Origin: Methanomicrobiales archaeon
GTDB taxonomy: Archaea; Halobacteriota; Methanomicrobia; Methanomicrobiales; Methanoculleaceae
NCBI GenBank assembly: GCA_019136335.1
Contig: JAGVUK010000252.1
Location: forward strand, 1 to 10,846
Direction: 5' to 3'
Length of the DNA: 10,846 nt
Below the pieces are notes generated by a model, which was given only the letters and a program-made list of their open reading frames with translations, made no database searches and was not told the origin of the DNA. Of the stretch, positions 1 to 6,721 are shown piece after piece (positions within the stretch are counted from its first letter, which is position 1; each line of letters starts with the position of its first letter). The position numbers and the translations under genes are program-made.

Positions 1-299
1 TGACCCGGCTTGCCACGGCTCTCGCGAGCAGGCGTGTCGGGCTTGCGACGGATGTCCCCGGCGTCCTGCAGAACGGGTCGGTCATCCCGCGCATCGACCG
101 GCATATCGCGGAGATGCTCGATATCGGCGGATCGACGAAGACCGACGTGACCGGAGGCATGCGGGGCAAGATCGTGGAACTCCTCGCGCTCGCCGACGCC
201 GGCACCGACGCTCACATATTCCACGTCTCTAAGATCGGCCGGTTTTTAGACGGCACGGGGCACGACGGGACGATCGTAACGCGGAGAGGCGCACCATGA
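1..299 (+). CDS. ipk: Isopentenyl phosphate kinase, C-terminal part (5' end outside window)
   Basis: This is the last 98 codons of an open frame entering from the left; the first complete codon is at 3 and the stop TGA is at 297-299. The product would phosphorylate isopentenyl phosphate to isopentenyl diphosphate with ATP, the last step of the archaeal variant mevalonate pathway, in the cytoplasm. The visible part carries the C-terminal amino-acid-kinase-fold signature of this family: GLATDVPGVL, then TKTDVTGGMRGK (substrate and nucleotide site region), and a closing HDGTIV strand. Complete family members are about 250-260 residues, so roughly 60% lies upstream. The stop overlaps the start of fni in an ATGA arrangement, which indicates translational coupling and matches the metabolic order, since fni uses the product. 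An ATG at 114 is internal and is not the gene start. The family call is from motifs and context, without a search. Confidence 0.88.
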   Translation, partial: TRLATALASRRVGLATDVPGVLQNGSVIPRIDRHIAEMLDIGGSTKTDVTGGMRGKIVELLALADAGTDAHIFHVSKIGRFLDGTGHDGTIVTRRGAP

Positions 300-1231
300 C
301 CCGCGAGACCGCGACATCCTCAAGGAAACGGGATCACCTTCTCATCTGCGCGGAAAAACCCATCGAGGCCGGCGACGCCGGCTTTGAGGATGTTCGTCTG
401 GTCCATAACGCCCTTCCCGAATGCAATATGGACGCGATCGAGACAAAGACGCAGTTTCTCGGTAGAACACTCAACTCCCCCCTCTTCATTGCAGCGATGA
501 CCGGAGGACATCCGGACACCCTCGAGGTGAACCGGCGGCTCGCACGTGCTGCCGACCGGTATAACATCCAGCTGCGCGACCACGGCATCGAGTGGGCGGA
601 GCGGGCTGTCGAGATGATCGACGCACAGGCGATCGCCATCCACGTCAATTCGCTCCAGGAAGCGATCCAGCCGGAAGGCGATCATAACGCGGAGGGATGC
701 CTTGATGCGCTCCGCAACCTCTGCGACGAGTTTCCCCTCCCGGTCATCGTGAAGGAAACCGGTTCAGGCATATCCGCCGGAACCGCGAGGATAATCCGGG
801 GAGCCGGAGCGGACGCCATCGACATCGGCGGTTACGGAGGAACGTCCTGGGCGAAGATCGAACGCCTGCGGGCGGACGACTCCGGTCTTGCCGATCTCGG
901 GGAAGCGTTCCTCTCCTGGGGCATACCGACCGTGGTAAGCCTCTGCGAGGTGCGGACGGCAGGAGGCCCGATCATTGCGACGGGCGGGCTGCGTTCAGGG
1001 ATCGATATCGCGAAAGCCGTTGCACTCGGGGCGAGTCTCGGGGGCATGGCGCTCCCTCTCTTGAAACCGGCCATGGAGAGCGAGGACGCACTCTTTGCAG
1101 CCGTCGAGAGGATACACCGCGAACTCTGCGTTGCGATGTTCCTGACAGGATCCCGGACGACACGGGATCTCCGGCACGCACGGGCGTATATCACCGGATT
1201 GACCCGGCAGATGATTGAAAACAGCGACTAA
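296..1231 (+). CDS. fni: Type 2 isopentenyl-diphosphate delta-isomerase with an internal deletion
   Basis: This 311-residue protein belongs to the FMN- and NADPH-dependent IDI-2 family, which interconverts IPP and DMAPP to make the allylic primer for prenyl chains. Visible family motifs are the N-terminal substrate-binding RKRDH (10-14), GFEDVRLVHNALPE (29-42), AMTGGH (67-72), HVNSLQEAIQPEGD (116-129; the His-Asn-Gln-Glu set binds substrate and Mg2+), VKETGSGIS (152-160), GGTSW (181-185) and the phosphate-binding ATGGLRSG (228-235). The family is usually about 345-360 residues. Here AADRYNI (85-91) runs directly into QLRDHGIEW (92-100), so the segment that normally carries GVGSQR and the following NIG flavin contacts, about 35-40 residues, is absent without loss of frame. 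The missing piece should impair FMN binding, so the protein may be inactive, or the gap may be an assembly error. The ATG start overlaps the kinase stop by 4 nt. Confidence 0.9.
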   Translation: MTRETATSSRKRDHLLICAEKPIEAGDAGFEDVRLVHNALPECNMDAIETKTQFLGRTLNSPLFIAAMTGGHPDTLEVNRRLARAADRYNIQLRDHGIEWAERAVEMIDAQAIAIHVNSLQEAIQPEGDHNAEGCLDALRNLCDEFPLPVIVKETGSGISAGTARIIRGAGADAIDIGGYGGTSWAKIERLRADDSGLADLGEAFLSWGIPTVVSLCEVRTAGGPIIATGGLRSGIDIAKAVALGASLGGMALPLLKPAMESEDALFAAVERIHRELCVAMFLTGSRTTRDLRHARAYITGLTRQMIENSD

Positions 1232-1261
1232 CCACAAAAAAACCACAGAAGACATCCGGCA

Positions 1262-1267
1262 AGGAGG
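1262..1267 (+). promoter_or_regulatory. Ribosome binding site deciding the rnj start
   Basis: AGGAGG, a perfect match to the core complement of the 16S rRNA 3' end, ends 4 nt before the ATG at 1272. It fixes the RNase J start there rather than at the upstream in-frame TTG at 1215, which lies inside fni and has no such site. The 40-nt gap between fni and rnj also holds a run of seven A (1236-1242) flanked by two CCAC copies, of unknown meaning. Confidence 0.75.
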
Positions 1268-1271
1268 CTAC

Positions 1272-2609
1272 ATGGATATTGAGATCATAGCAGTGGGCGG
1301 GTATAACGAAGTCGGCAGAAATATGACCGCCGTCCGCTGCGGAAAAGAGATTGTCATCTTTGATATGGGTCTACGCCTCGACCAGGTGATGATCCACGAG
1401 GATGCTGATATTGAGAACATGCATTCTCTGGACCTGATCGAGATGAAAGCCATTCCTGATGATACCATCATGAATGCGATAGAGGGGAGTGTCAAGGCGA
1501 TCGTCTGTTCGCACGGGCATCTGGACCACATCGGCGCGATACCGAAACTGGCGCACCGGTACAACGCCCCGATCATCAGCACGCCCTATACCTCGGAACT
1601 GATCAGGCAGCAGATCGCGGGCGAACAGAAGTTCGGGGTGAACAATAAGCTCTTCGCCCTGAAGGCCGGGCAGCGCTACACCATCTCCCCGCACCTGACG
1701 CTTGAGTTCGTGCGGAGCCAGCACTCGATCATCGATACCGTCTTCCCGGTCCTGCATACGCCGCGGGGCGCGATCGTCTACGCAAACGACTTCAAACTCG
1801 ACCGGACACCGGTCCTCGGGGAGCCGCCGGACTTCGCCCGGTTGCGCCAGCTCGGCAAGGAGGGCGTGCTTGCCCTGATCGTCGAGAGCACGAACATCGG
1901 CGAGAAGGGGCGCTGCCCGAGCGAGAAGATCGCGCGGGACCTCGTCAGGGATACCATCACAAGTTATGAGGACGACAAGAGCGCCATATTCGTCTCGACG
2001 TTCTCGTCGCACATCTCCCGCGTCAAGACCATCGCCGAGTGCGCCCATGAGATCGGGAGAAAACCGGTCCTCCTCGGGCGGTCGATGGAACGCTACAGCT
2101 CGGCGGCTGAGCAGTTGAAACTGGTCGGGTTCCCCGAGTCTCTCTCGATGTTTGGCAACCGGCGAACCGTCGACCGGACGCTGAGAAGGATCATGAAGAC
2201 CGGGAAGGACAAGTTCGTCCCGATCGTCACCGGCCACCAGGGGGAGACGGGCGCCATCCTGACGAGGATCGTGATGGGGGACACGCCCTACAAACTGGAG
2301 AAGGGCGACAAGATCCTCTTCTCCGCGAAGGTGATCCCGAATCCGATGAACTACGGGCAGCGTTACCTTGTCGAGACGCGCGCCAGGATGGCGGGGGTGC
2401 GGATCTTTGACGAGCTGCACGTCTCGGGCCACGCATACAAGGAGGACCACTACGAGTTCCTGCACCTCTTAAACCCCCAGCACGTCATCCCGGCCCACGG
2501 CGACATCAACATGACCGGCGGCTACGCGAAGTTCGCGGAGGAGATCGGGTACACACTCGGAAACGACCTCCACATCCTCAGGAACGGGCAGAAGGTGCTG
2601 ATAACATAG
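1272..2609 (+). CDS. rnj: RNase J family beta-CASP ribonuclease
   Basis: This 445-residue cytoplasmic metallo-beta-lactamase/beta-CASP nuclease is of the archaeal RNase J type, whose characterised members degrade RNA 5' to 3' and take part in RNA turnover and processing. From the ATG at 1272: a start typical of the family (EIIAVGGYNEVGRN, 4-17), metal-binding HGHLDH (81-86), a further His at 151, NDFKLD with the bridging Asp (172-177), ESTN (205-208, beta-CASP entry), STFSSHISR (242-250), TGHQGE (320-325), SAKVIP (351-356), HVSGHA (383-388) and PAHGD (407-411). All expected metal-site motifs are present, so it should be active. Length fits the short archaeal form without a C-terminal extension. 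It sits 40 nt after fni and 11 nt before idsA, apparently inside the lipid-precursor operon. The strong AGGAGG decides the start. Confidence 0.93.
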   Translation: MDIEIIAVGGYNEVGRNMTAVRCGKEIVIFDMGLRLDQVMIHEDADIENMHSLDLIEMKAIPDDTIMNAIEGSVKAIVCSHGHLDHIGAIPKLAHRYNAPIISTPYTSELIRQQIAGEQKFGVNNKLFALKAGQRYTISPHLTLEFVRSQHSIIDTVFPVLHTPRGAIVYANDFKLDRTPVLGEPPDFARLRQLGKEGVLALIVESTNIGEKGRCPSEKIARDLVRDTITSYEDDKSAIFVSTFSSHISRVKTIAECAHEIGRKPVLLGRSMERYSSAAEQLKLVGFPESLSMFGNRRTVDRTLRRIMKTGKDKFVPIVTGHQGETGAILTRIVMGDTPYKLEKGDKILFSAKVIPNPMNYGQRYLVETRARMAGVRIFDELHVSGHAYKEDHYEFLHLLNPQHVIPAHGDINMTGGYAKFAEEIGYTLGNDLHILRNGQKVLIT

Positions 2610-2620
2610 GAGATGAAGGC

Positions 2621-3586
2621 ATGACGACGCTGAACGATTATCTGGAGAAGAATGCCGACCGGATCGACAAGGTGATCCACCGCTACTTTGGAGACGTCCA
2701 CGGCGACCTCTTCCGGGCGAGCGCCCACCTGCTGCTTGCGGGCGGCAAAAGGCTCCGCCCGGCGGTTGTGATCCTTGCTGCGGATGCGGTGAGGAAAGGA
2801 GCCTCGGACGACCTGCTCCCCGCGGCTCTCGCGCTCGAACTGACCCACAACTTCACCCTCATCCATGACGACATCATGGACGGGGACGTCACCCGGCGCG
2901 GCGTCCCGACGGTGCATACCGTCTGGGGCGAACCGACGGCGATCCTTGCGGGTGATGTGCTCTACGCGAAGGCGTTTGAGTTCATCTGCCTCTCGGATGC
3001 GGGAGATGCCGCAAAAGTCCGGGCGACACGGATGCTCGCCCGGACGTGCGCCGAGATCTGCGAGGGGCAGAGCCTCGATATGGCGTTTGAGAAGCGGGAC
3101 GACGTCTCGGGGGCGGAGTACCTCGAGATGGTCAGCAAGAAGACCGGCGTACTCTACGGCGCGTCTGCCGCCATCGGCGGGATCCTCGCGGGCGCAAACC
3201 CGGTCCAGGCCGATGCCCTCTACCTGTTCGGGGTGAACAGCGGCGTCGCCTTCCAGATCCAGGACGACCTGATCGACCTCGTTGCCGACACCGCAAAGAG
3301 CGGCAAGGACCGTGCCTCGGATATCCGGGAAGGAAAGCAGACCCTGATCGCGATCAAGGCGCGGGAGAAGGGGCTTGACCTCTCTTCGTACCGGCGGGAT
3401 CTTACGGATGCGGAGATCGACGACCTGATCGCCCGCCTCGAGGATGCCGGCGTCATCGACGAGGTCCGGGCCGCGGCCTTCGAGCGGGCCGCCGTCGCAA
3501 AAGAGGCGCTCGGGATCCTCCCCGACTCGGAGGAGAAGCGTCTCCTCGGAGAGATCGCCGACTACTTCATCAACCGGGGCAACTGA
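2621..3586 (+). CDS. idsA: Polyprenyl (geranylgeranyl) diphosphate synthase
   Basis: This 321-residue short-chain trans-prenyltransferase condenses IPP with allylic diphosphates to build the C15/C20 chains of archaeal ether lipids. It has the all-alpha family hallmarks: GGKRLRP (41-47, IPP binding), the first Asp-rich motif HDDIMD (82-87), TRRG (91-94), the KKTG element (173-176) and the second Asp-rich motif FQIQDDLID (211-219). Five residues before the first Asp of motif one stands Phe78, with no second aromatic next to it. In the Sulfolobus GGPP synthase the equivalent Phe limits the product to C20, so geranylgeranyl diphosphate is the likely main product, though a bifunctional C15/C20 enzyme is possible. 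Start ATG 2621 follows the rnj stop by 11 nt, with purine-rich GGAGATGAAGG just ahead. Supply of IPP and DMAPP by the two upstream genes makes pathway sense. Confidence 0.93.
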   Translation: MTTLNDYLEKNADRIDKVIHRYFGDVHGDLFRASAHLLLAGGKRLRPAVVILAADAVRKGASDDLLPAALALELTHNFTLIHDDIMDGDVTRRGVPTVHTVWGEPTAILAGDVLYAKAFEFICLSDAGDAAKVRATRMLARTCAEICEGQSLDMAFEKRDDVSGAEYLEMVSKKTGVLYGASAAIGGILAGANPVQADALYLFGVNSGVAFQIQDDLIDLVADTAKSGKDRASDIREGKQTLIAIKAREKGLDLSSYRRDLTDAEIDDLIARLEDAGVIDEVRAAAFERAAVAKEALGILPDSEEKRLLGEIADYFINRGN

Positions 3587-3590
3587 TACC

Positions 3591-5276
3591 ATGGACGCGG
3601 ATCTCGGGCACCTGCTCTTCATCTACGCCCTGCAGAACGCGGTGAAGCACGGCGGCACCCCGAAGAGCGGGGCGGTCATCGGCACGGTGCTCGGGAAACA
3701 CCCCGAGTTCCGGAGCCGGGCCCGCGAGCTCGGGCCGGTCGCCGGGAAAGCGATCGCGGAGGTGGCGGCGATGACCCCGGCGGAGAGAAAGAGCCGTCTC
3801 CTGGAGATCGCTCCCGAACTCCTCGAGGAGCTCACCGAGACGCACGAGCGCTCCCGGGAACTCCCCGCCCTCGAGGGGGCGGAGAACGGCGTGGTGATGC
3901 GGTTTGCACCGAACCCGAGCGGGCCGCTGCACCTCGGGCACGCGCGGGCCTCTGTCCTGAACGACTACTATGTCCGGCGCTATGGGGGCCGGTACGTCCT
4001 CCGCATCGAGGATACGGACCCAAGGAGGGTCGATCCTGAGGCCTACCGGATGGTGCTTGAGGATATCGAGTGGCTGGGGCTCAAGATCACCGATATCGTC
4101 TACCAGAGCGACCGGCTCGACGTCTACTACGACTGGTGCCGGCGGCTCATCGAGCTCGGCGGCGCCTACGTCTGCGTCTGCGACGCCGAACGGTTCCGGG
4201 AACTCAAACTCAGGGGGAAGGCGTGCCCCTGCCGGGACCAGACGGTGGAGGAGAACCTGGAACTCTGGCAGCGGATGCTCGACGGTGAGTTCTACGAAGG
4301 CGACGCGACGGTGCGGGTGAAGACGGACCTCGCCCACCCGGACCCGGCGATGCGGGACTTCTCGGCGATGCGGATCGTGAACGCGCCCCTCCACCCGAGG
4401 GTCGAGGCCACGGTCTTTCCGCTGATGAACTTCTCGGTCGCGGTGGACGACCACCTGCTCGGGATCACCCACGTCATCCGCGGGAAGGACCACATCGCAA
4501 ACACGGGGAGACAGCGGTATATCTTCGATTACTTCGGCTGGAAGCCGCCGGTCTACCGCCACTACGGCCGGATGGGGATATCGGGGGTCGTCCTCTCGAC
4601 GTCGGGGATGCGCGAGGGGATCCGGAGCGGGGTCTACACGGGATGGGACGATATCCACCTCGGGACGCTCCGGGCGATCGCGCGCCGGGGGATCGAGCCC
4701 GACGCGGTCCGGAACGCCATGGTCGATATCGGTATCGGGGAGACCGATATCACGTTCTCGTGGGAGAACCTCTACGCCCGGAACAAGGAACTCATCGACC
4801 CGAAGGCGAACCGGTACTTCTTCGTGCCCGACCCGATCGAGGTCGCCGTGGAGGGCGCCCCGGTCCACGAGGCCCGTGCAGCCCTCCACCCGAACGATCC
4901 CTCGCGGGGGGTCAGGACCCTCGTCACCGCGGGAAGGGTGCTCCTCCCGAAGGGAGACATCGAGGGGAAGAACATGGTCCGGTTAAAGGATCTCTACAAC
5001 GTCAGGATCGCGTGGGACGGGGACGTGCCGCGCCTCTCCTACGCGGGCGAATCGCTCGAAGACGCCCGGCGCGAGAAGGCGCCGATCATCCAGTGGCTGC
5101 CGGCGGATACAAAACTCCCCTGCGTCCTCCACCGGCAGGACGGCGACCTCGAGGGGTTCTGCGAACCGCTGGTCGCCGGAGAGGCGGACAACGTCGTCCA
5201 GTTCGAGCGGATCGGGTTTGCCCGGATCGACGCGGTGGACGGCGGCCGGGTGAGCGCGTTCTTTGCGCACCGGTGA
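3591..5276 (+). CDS. gltX: Glutamyl-tRNA synthetase, archaeal type
   Basis: This 561-residue class I aminoacyl-tRNA synthetase charges tRNA-Glu with glutamate in the cytoplasm. It has an archaeal N-terminal extension (about 1-98), then the catalytic Rossmann fold with the HIGH-type signature RFAPNPSGPLHLGHAR (104-119) and RIEDTDPRR (138-146). A Cys pair set, CVC at 195-197 and CPC at 212-214, resembles a zinc knuckle. GKDH is at 298-301. The KMSKS-equivalent loop is LSTSGMREG (335-343). The C-terminal part (from about 400) is a GlnRS-like beta-barrel anticodon-binding region, as expected for archaeal rather than bacterial GluRS. Archaea of this group lack GlnRS as far as known, so the enzyme probably also forms Glu-tRNA-Gln for amidation; this is inferred. 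The start ATG is 4 nt after the idsA stop, so it is very likely cotranscribed. Upstream in-frame codons belong to idsA sequence and are not used. Confidence 0.93.
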   Translation: MDADLGHLLFIYALQNAVKHGGTPKSGAVIGTVLGKHPEFRSRARELGPVAGKAIAEVAAMTPAERKSRLLEIAPELLEELTETHERSRELPALEGAENGVVMRFAPNPSGPLHLGHARASVLNDYYVRRYGGRYVLRIEDTDPRRVDPEAYRMVLEDIEWLGLKITDIVYQSDRLDVYYDWCRRLIELGGAYVCVCDAERFRELKLRGKACPCRDQTVEENLELWQRMLDGEFYEGDATVRVKTDLAHPDPAMRDFSAMRIVNAPLHPRVEATVFPLMNFSVAVDDHLLGITHVIRGKDHIANTGRQRYIFDYFGWKPPVYRHYGRMGISGVVLSTSGMREGIRSGVYTGWDDIHLGTLRAIARRGIEPDAVRNAMVDIGIGETDITFSWENLYARNKELIDPKANRYFFVPDPIEVAVEGAPVHEARAALHPNDPSRGVRTLVTAGRVLLPKGDIEGKNMVRLKDLYNVRIAWDGDVPRLSYAGESLEDARREKAPIIQWLPADTKLPCVLHRQDGDLEGFCEPLVAGEADNVVQFERIGFARIDAVDGGRVSAFFAHR

Positions 5277-5285
5277 ACCATTCAC

Positions 5286-5291
5286 TTTTTT
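5286..5291 (+). terminator. Oligo-T transcription terminator after gltX
   Basis: A run of six T follows the gltX stop by 9 nt in a region otherwise very GC-rich. Archaeal RNA polymerase terminates at such T-runs without needing a hairpin, so this probably ends the plus-strand lipid/gltX unit. On the minus strand a weaker TCTTTTG (about 5301-5307) may serve the convergent TPR gene. The call rests on composition only. Confidence 0.5.
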
Positions 5292-5336
5292 CGGCCCTGG
5301 CAAAAGACCGTTCCGGCCTCTTTCTCCCCACCGCGC

Positions 5337-5978
5337 TCACCGGCGCTGAACCGCCGGCCTCTCCGCCCTCCCGACGAGTTCCTGGAGCACCGCCCGCGCG
5401 AGGGCGACGTTGCCGTAGTCCCGCTCACGGACGACGTCCCGGATGCAGGCCGGCACCTCGACGAATCGCTCCGCCTCCCGGATCTCGGTTGCGAGCGCTT
5501 CAAGGTCCCTCCTCTCCTGCATACGCTCCCGGTGCCAGACCGCAGAACCGCGGGAGGGGTCGAGCCGGACGACCTCCTCATAACAGGCTGCCGCCTCGTC
5601 GTACCGGCACATGATCCCGAGCACCCAGCCCCGGCTCTGCCAGGCAAGGATATGCTCCGGGTCCCGCATAAGCGCCTCGTCGCAGCAGGCGACGGCATCC
5701 TCGCTCCAGCCCAGACAGGCGAGCGCATACCCCTTCCGCTGCCAGGCCGTCGTATCGTCGGGATCGAGAGCGAGCGCCCGGTCAAAACTGGCGGCCGCCT
5801 CGCGGTAGCGCCCGGCCTTGATGAGAGCAAACCCCCTGCGCCTCCAGAGGAGAGGGTCGCCGGGGGAGAGTTCAAGGGCCCTATCATAGCAGGCGACCGC
5901 TTCATCGAACCTTCCGTCGCTGCAGAGAGCCTGGCCCCTGTGGTACCATGCTCCGGCATTCCTGTCCCTGATCGCCAT
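5337..5978 (-). CDS. Tetratricopeptide repeat protein
   Basis: This 213-residue soluble protein is made mainly of four TPR units. Trp residues recur at 11, 45, 79 and 113, an exact 34-residue period, with a fifth, degenerate unit beginning near 148. Each unit ends in a version of the signature, for example YDRALELSPGD, FDRALALDPDD and YEEVVRLDPSR. TPRs form a helical scaffold for protein binding; the partner is not evident. The tail (about 150-213) is charged, helical and not repeat-like, with an REAERFVEVPACIRDVV stretch that I do not recognise. No signal peptide or membrane segment is seen. The chosen ATG (5976-5978 on the plus strand) begins right before the first repeat but has no Shine-Dalgarno match. 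The same frame stays open further upstream, but that overlaps the flavodoxin gene and lacks repeat character. It is convergent with gltX and divergent from the flavodoxin gene. Confidence 0.85.
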   Translation of the reverse strand: MAIRDRNAGAWYHRGQALCSDGRFDEAVACYDRALELSPGDPLLWRRRGFALIKAGRYREAAASFDRALALDPDDTTAWQRKGYALACLGWSEDAVACCDEALMRDPEHILAWQSRGWVLGIMCRYDEAAACYEEVVRLDPSRGSAVWHRERMQERRDLEALATEIREAERFVEVPACIRDVVRERDYGNVALARAVLQELVGRAERPAVQRR

Positions 5979-6001
5979 CGGACCTATGAGGGAGGCCAAA
6001 C

Positions 6002-6040
6002 CATAAGAACATAACCGTACCTCCCGGTAACGTTTAAGGC
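6002..6040. promoter_or_regulatory. Divergent promoter region between TPR and flavodoxin genes
   Basis: The 87-nt gap between the two divergent starts holds the only AT-rich patches nearby. GTTTAAGG (6032-6039) is about 27 nt before the flavodoxin ATG and is a fair TATA-like box for a short-leader transcript. For the TPR gene the minus strand reads TTATGTTCTTATGG (about 6002-6015), a possible weak box about 30 nt before its ATG. Neither is a strong consensus match, and the assignment is by position and composition. Confidence 0.35.
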
Positions 6041-6065
6041 CGGCCGGGCGAGAGATAGGTACATC

Positions 6066-6572
6066 ATGGCAGACAGGATTCTTGTTGCCTACGCCACCCG
6101 CTACGGTTCGACCGCAGAGGTGGCGGAGGCGATCGGCGACGAACTCCGGAAGGCCGGTGAGACGGTCGACGTCCGGCCGATCACCGGGGTCACCGACCTC
6201 TCCCCCTACCGTGCGGCCATCATCGGGAGCCCGATCTACATGGGCAAATGGCTCCCGGAACCGCAGGTCTTCATCGAACGGCACCAGCAGCACCTGCAGA
6301 GCATCCCGGTCGCTTACTTCACCGTGGGGCTCACGGTCAAAGAAGGGACGCCCGAGTTCCTCCGGAAGGCGGAAGCGTCGATGGACCAGGTCCGTCTGCT
6401 CGTAAATCCCGTCGAGGTCGGCGTCTTCCCGGGGAGGCTCGATACCGGCCGCCTCTCCATCGCGGATCGTGCGATCGTCAAGCTCATCCGGGCAAAGACG
6501 GGGGACTTCCGGGATCTTGGGGCCGTCCGCACCTGGGCACGGGCGGTGCGCGAAAAGATCGCTTTGGCGTGA
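6066..6572 (+). CDS. Flavodoxin-family (HemG-like) flavoprotein
   Basis: This 168-residue cytoplasmic protein has a flavodoxin fold. The FMN phosphate loop ATRYGST is at 10-16 after the first beta strand (ILVAYA). A second conserved turn IIGSPIYMGKWLPE (52-65) and the C-terminal FPGRLDTGRL (121-130) resemble the subgroup that includes bacterial HemG-type protoporphyrinogen oxidases rather than classic electron-carrier flavodoxins. Family members bind FMN and shuttle electrons; in methanogens the physiological partner is mostly unknown, and a role in haem synthesis should not be assumed. Length is normal for the group (about 150-180). The ATG at 6066 follows AGATAGGT, a weak ribosome site, with a TATA-like patch about 27 nt before it. 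It is divergent from the TPR gene and seems to be transcribed alone. The subfamily call is from motif memory and is less sure than the fold. Confidence 0.85.
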   Translation: MADRILVAYATRYGSTAEVAEAIGDELRKAGETVDVRPITGVTDLSPYRAAIIGSPIYMGKWLPEPQVFIERHQQHLQSIPVAYFTVGLTVKEGTPEFLRKAEASMDQVRLLVNPVEVGVFPGRLDTGRLSIADRAIVKLIRAKTGDFRDLGAVRTWARAVREKIALA

Positions 6573-6710
6573 CCGGCCGCCACCCGGATCTTTGCGCCCA
6601 CAGGGCTCATCCCGGGATACGGGGCCGCAACATGCCCCATCCCCCGATCGGGGCCTTCCGCGCTGCAAGATAAGATGGAAATAGATCGACGGCGTAGTAC
6701 CGATATCTCC
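6573..6710. other. Non-coding stretch with a perfect palindrome
   Basis: About 140 nt without a plausible gene lie between the flavodoxin stop and the ACT/MBL gene. It contains CCCCGATCGGGG (6642-6653), a perfect 12-bp palindrome, and TCCCGGGA (6610-6617). The palindrome is not followed by a T-run, so it is not an obvious terminator. It could be an operator or a small hairpin. A moderately AT-rich patch, AAGATAAGATGGAAATAG (6667-6684), is the only candidate promoter element for the downstream gene. Confidence 0.4.
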
Positions 6711-6716
6711 AGGTGA
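6711..6716 (+). promoter_or_regulatory. Ribosome binding site of the ACT/MBL gene
   Basis: AGGTGA matches part of the full Shine-Dalgarno complement (AGGAGGTGA) and ends 5 nt before a GTG at 6722. It overlaps another in-frame GTG at 6713, which itself has no ribosome site upstream. This favours 6722 as the real start, shortening the protein by three residues. Confidence 0.5.
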
Positions 6717-6721
6717 ACCGG

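Noticed and set aside
1371..2465. Long open frame on the minus strand opposite RNase J
   Set aside because: It is the antisense shadow of a GC-rich gene with strong third-position bias; the protein is rich in Arg, Asp, Pro and Val with no motifs, while the plus strand encodes a complete RNase J.
2522..3622. Minus-strand frame opposite idsA
   Set aside because: It mirrors idsA codon structure, has no ribosome site and no recognisable domain.
3570..4889. Minus-strand frame opposite gltX
   Set aside because: Composition is typical of antisense shadows (repeated Asp, Val, Pro, Arg), and the opposite strand holds a clear synthetase.
4643..5614. Plus-strand frame running from within gltX into the TPR gene region
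   Set aside because: It overlaps two well-supported genes in other frames and is an Arg/Pro/Gly-rich non-protein-like sequence.
6642..6660. Palindrome read as an intrinsic terminator for the flavodoxin gene
   Set aside because: No T-run follows, and archaeal termination depends mainly on T-runs, so the terminator reading is not supported.
5979..6668. Upstream extension of the TPR open frame
   Set aside because: The extension lies antisense to the flavodoxin gene and lacks TPR pattern; the repeat array starts right at the ATG at 5978.
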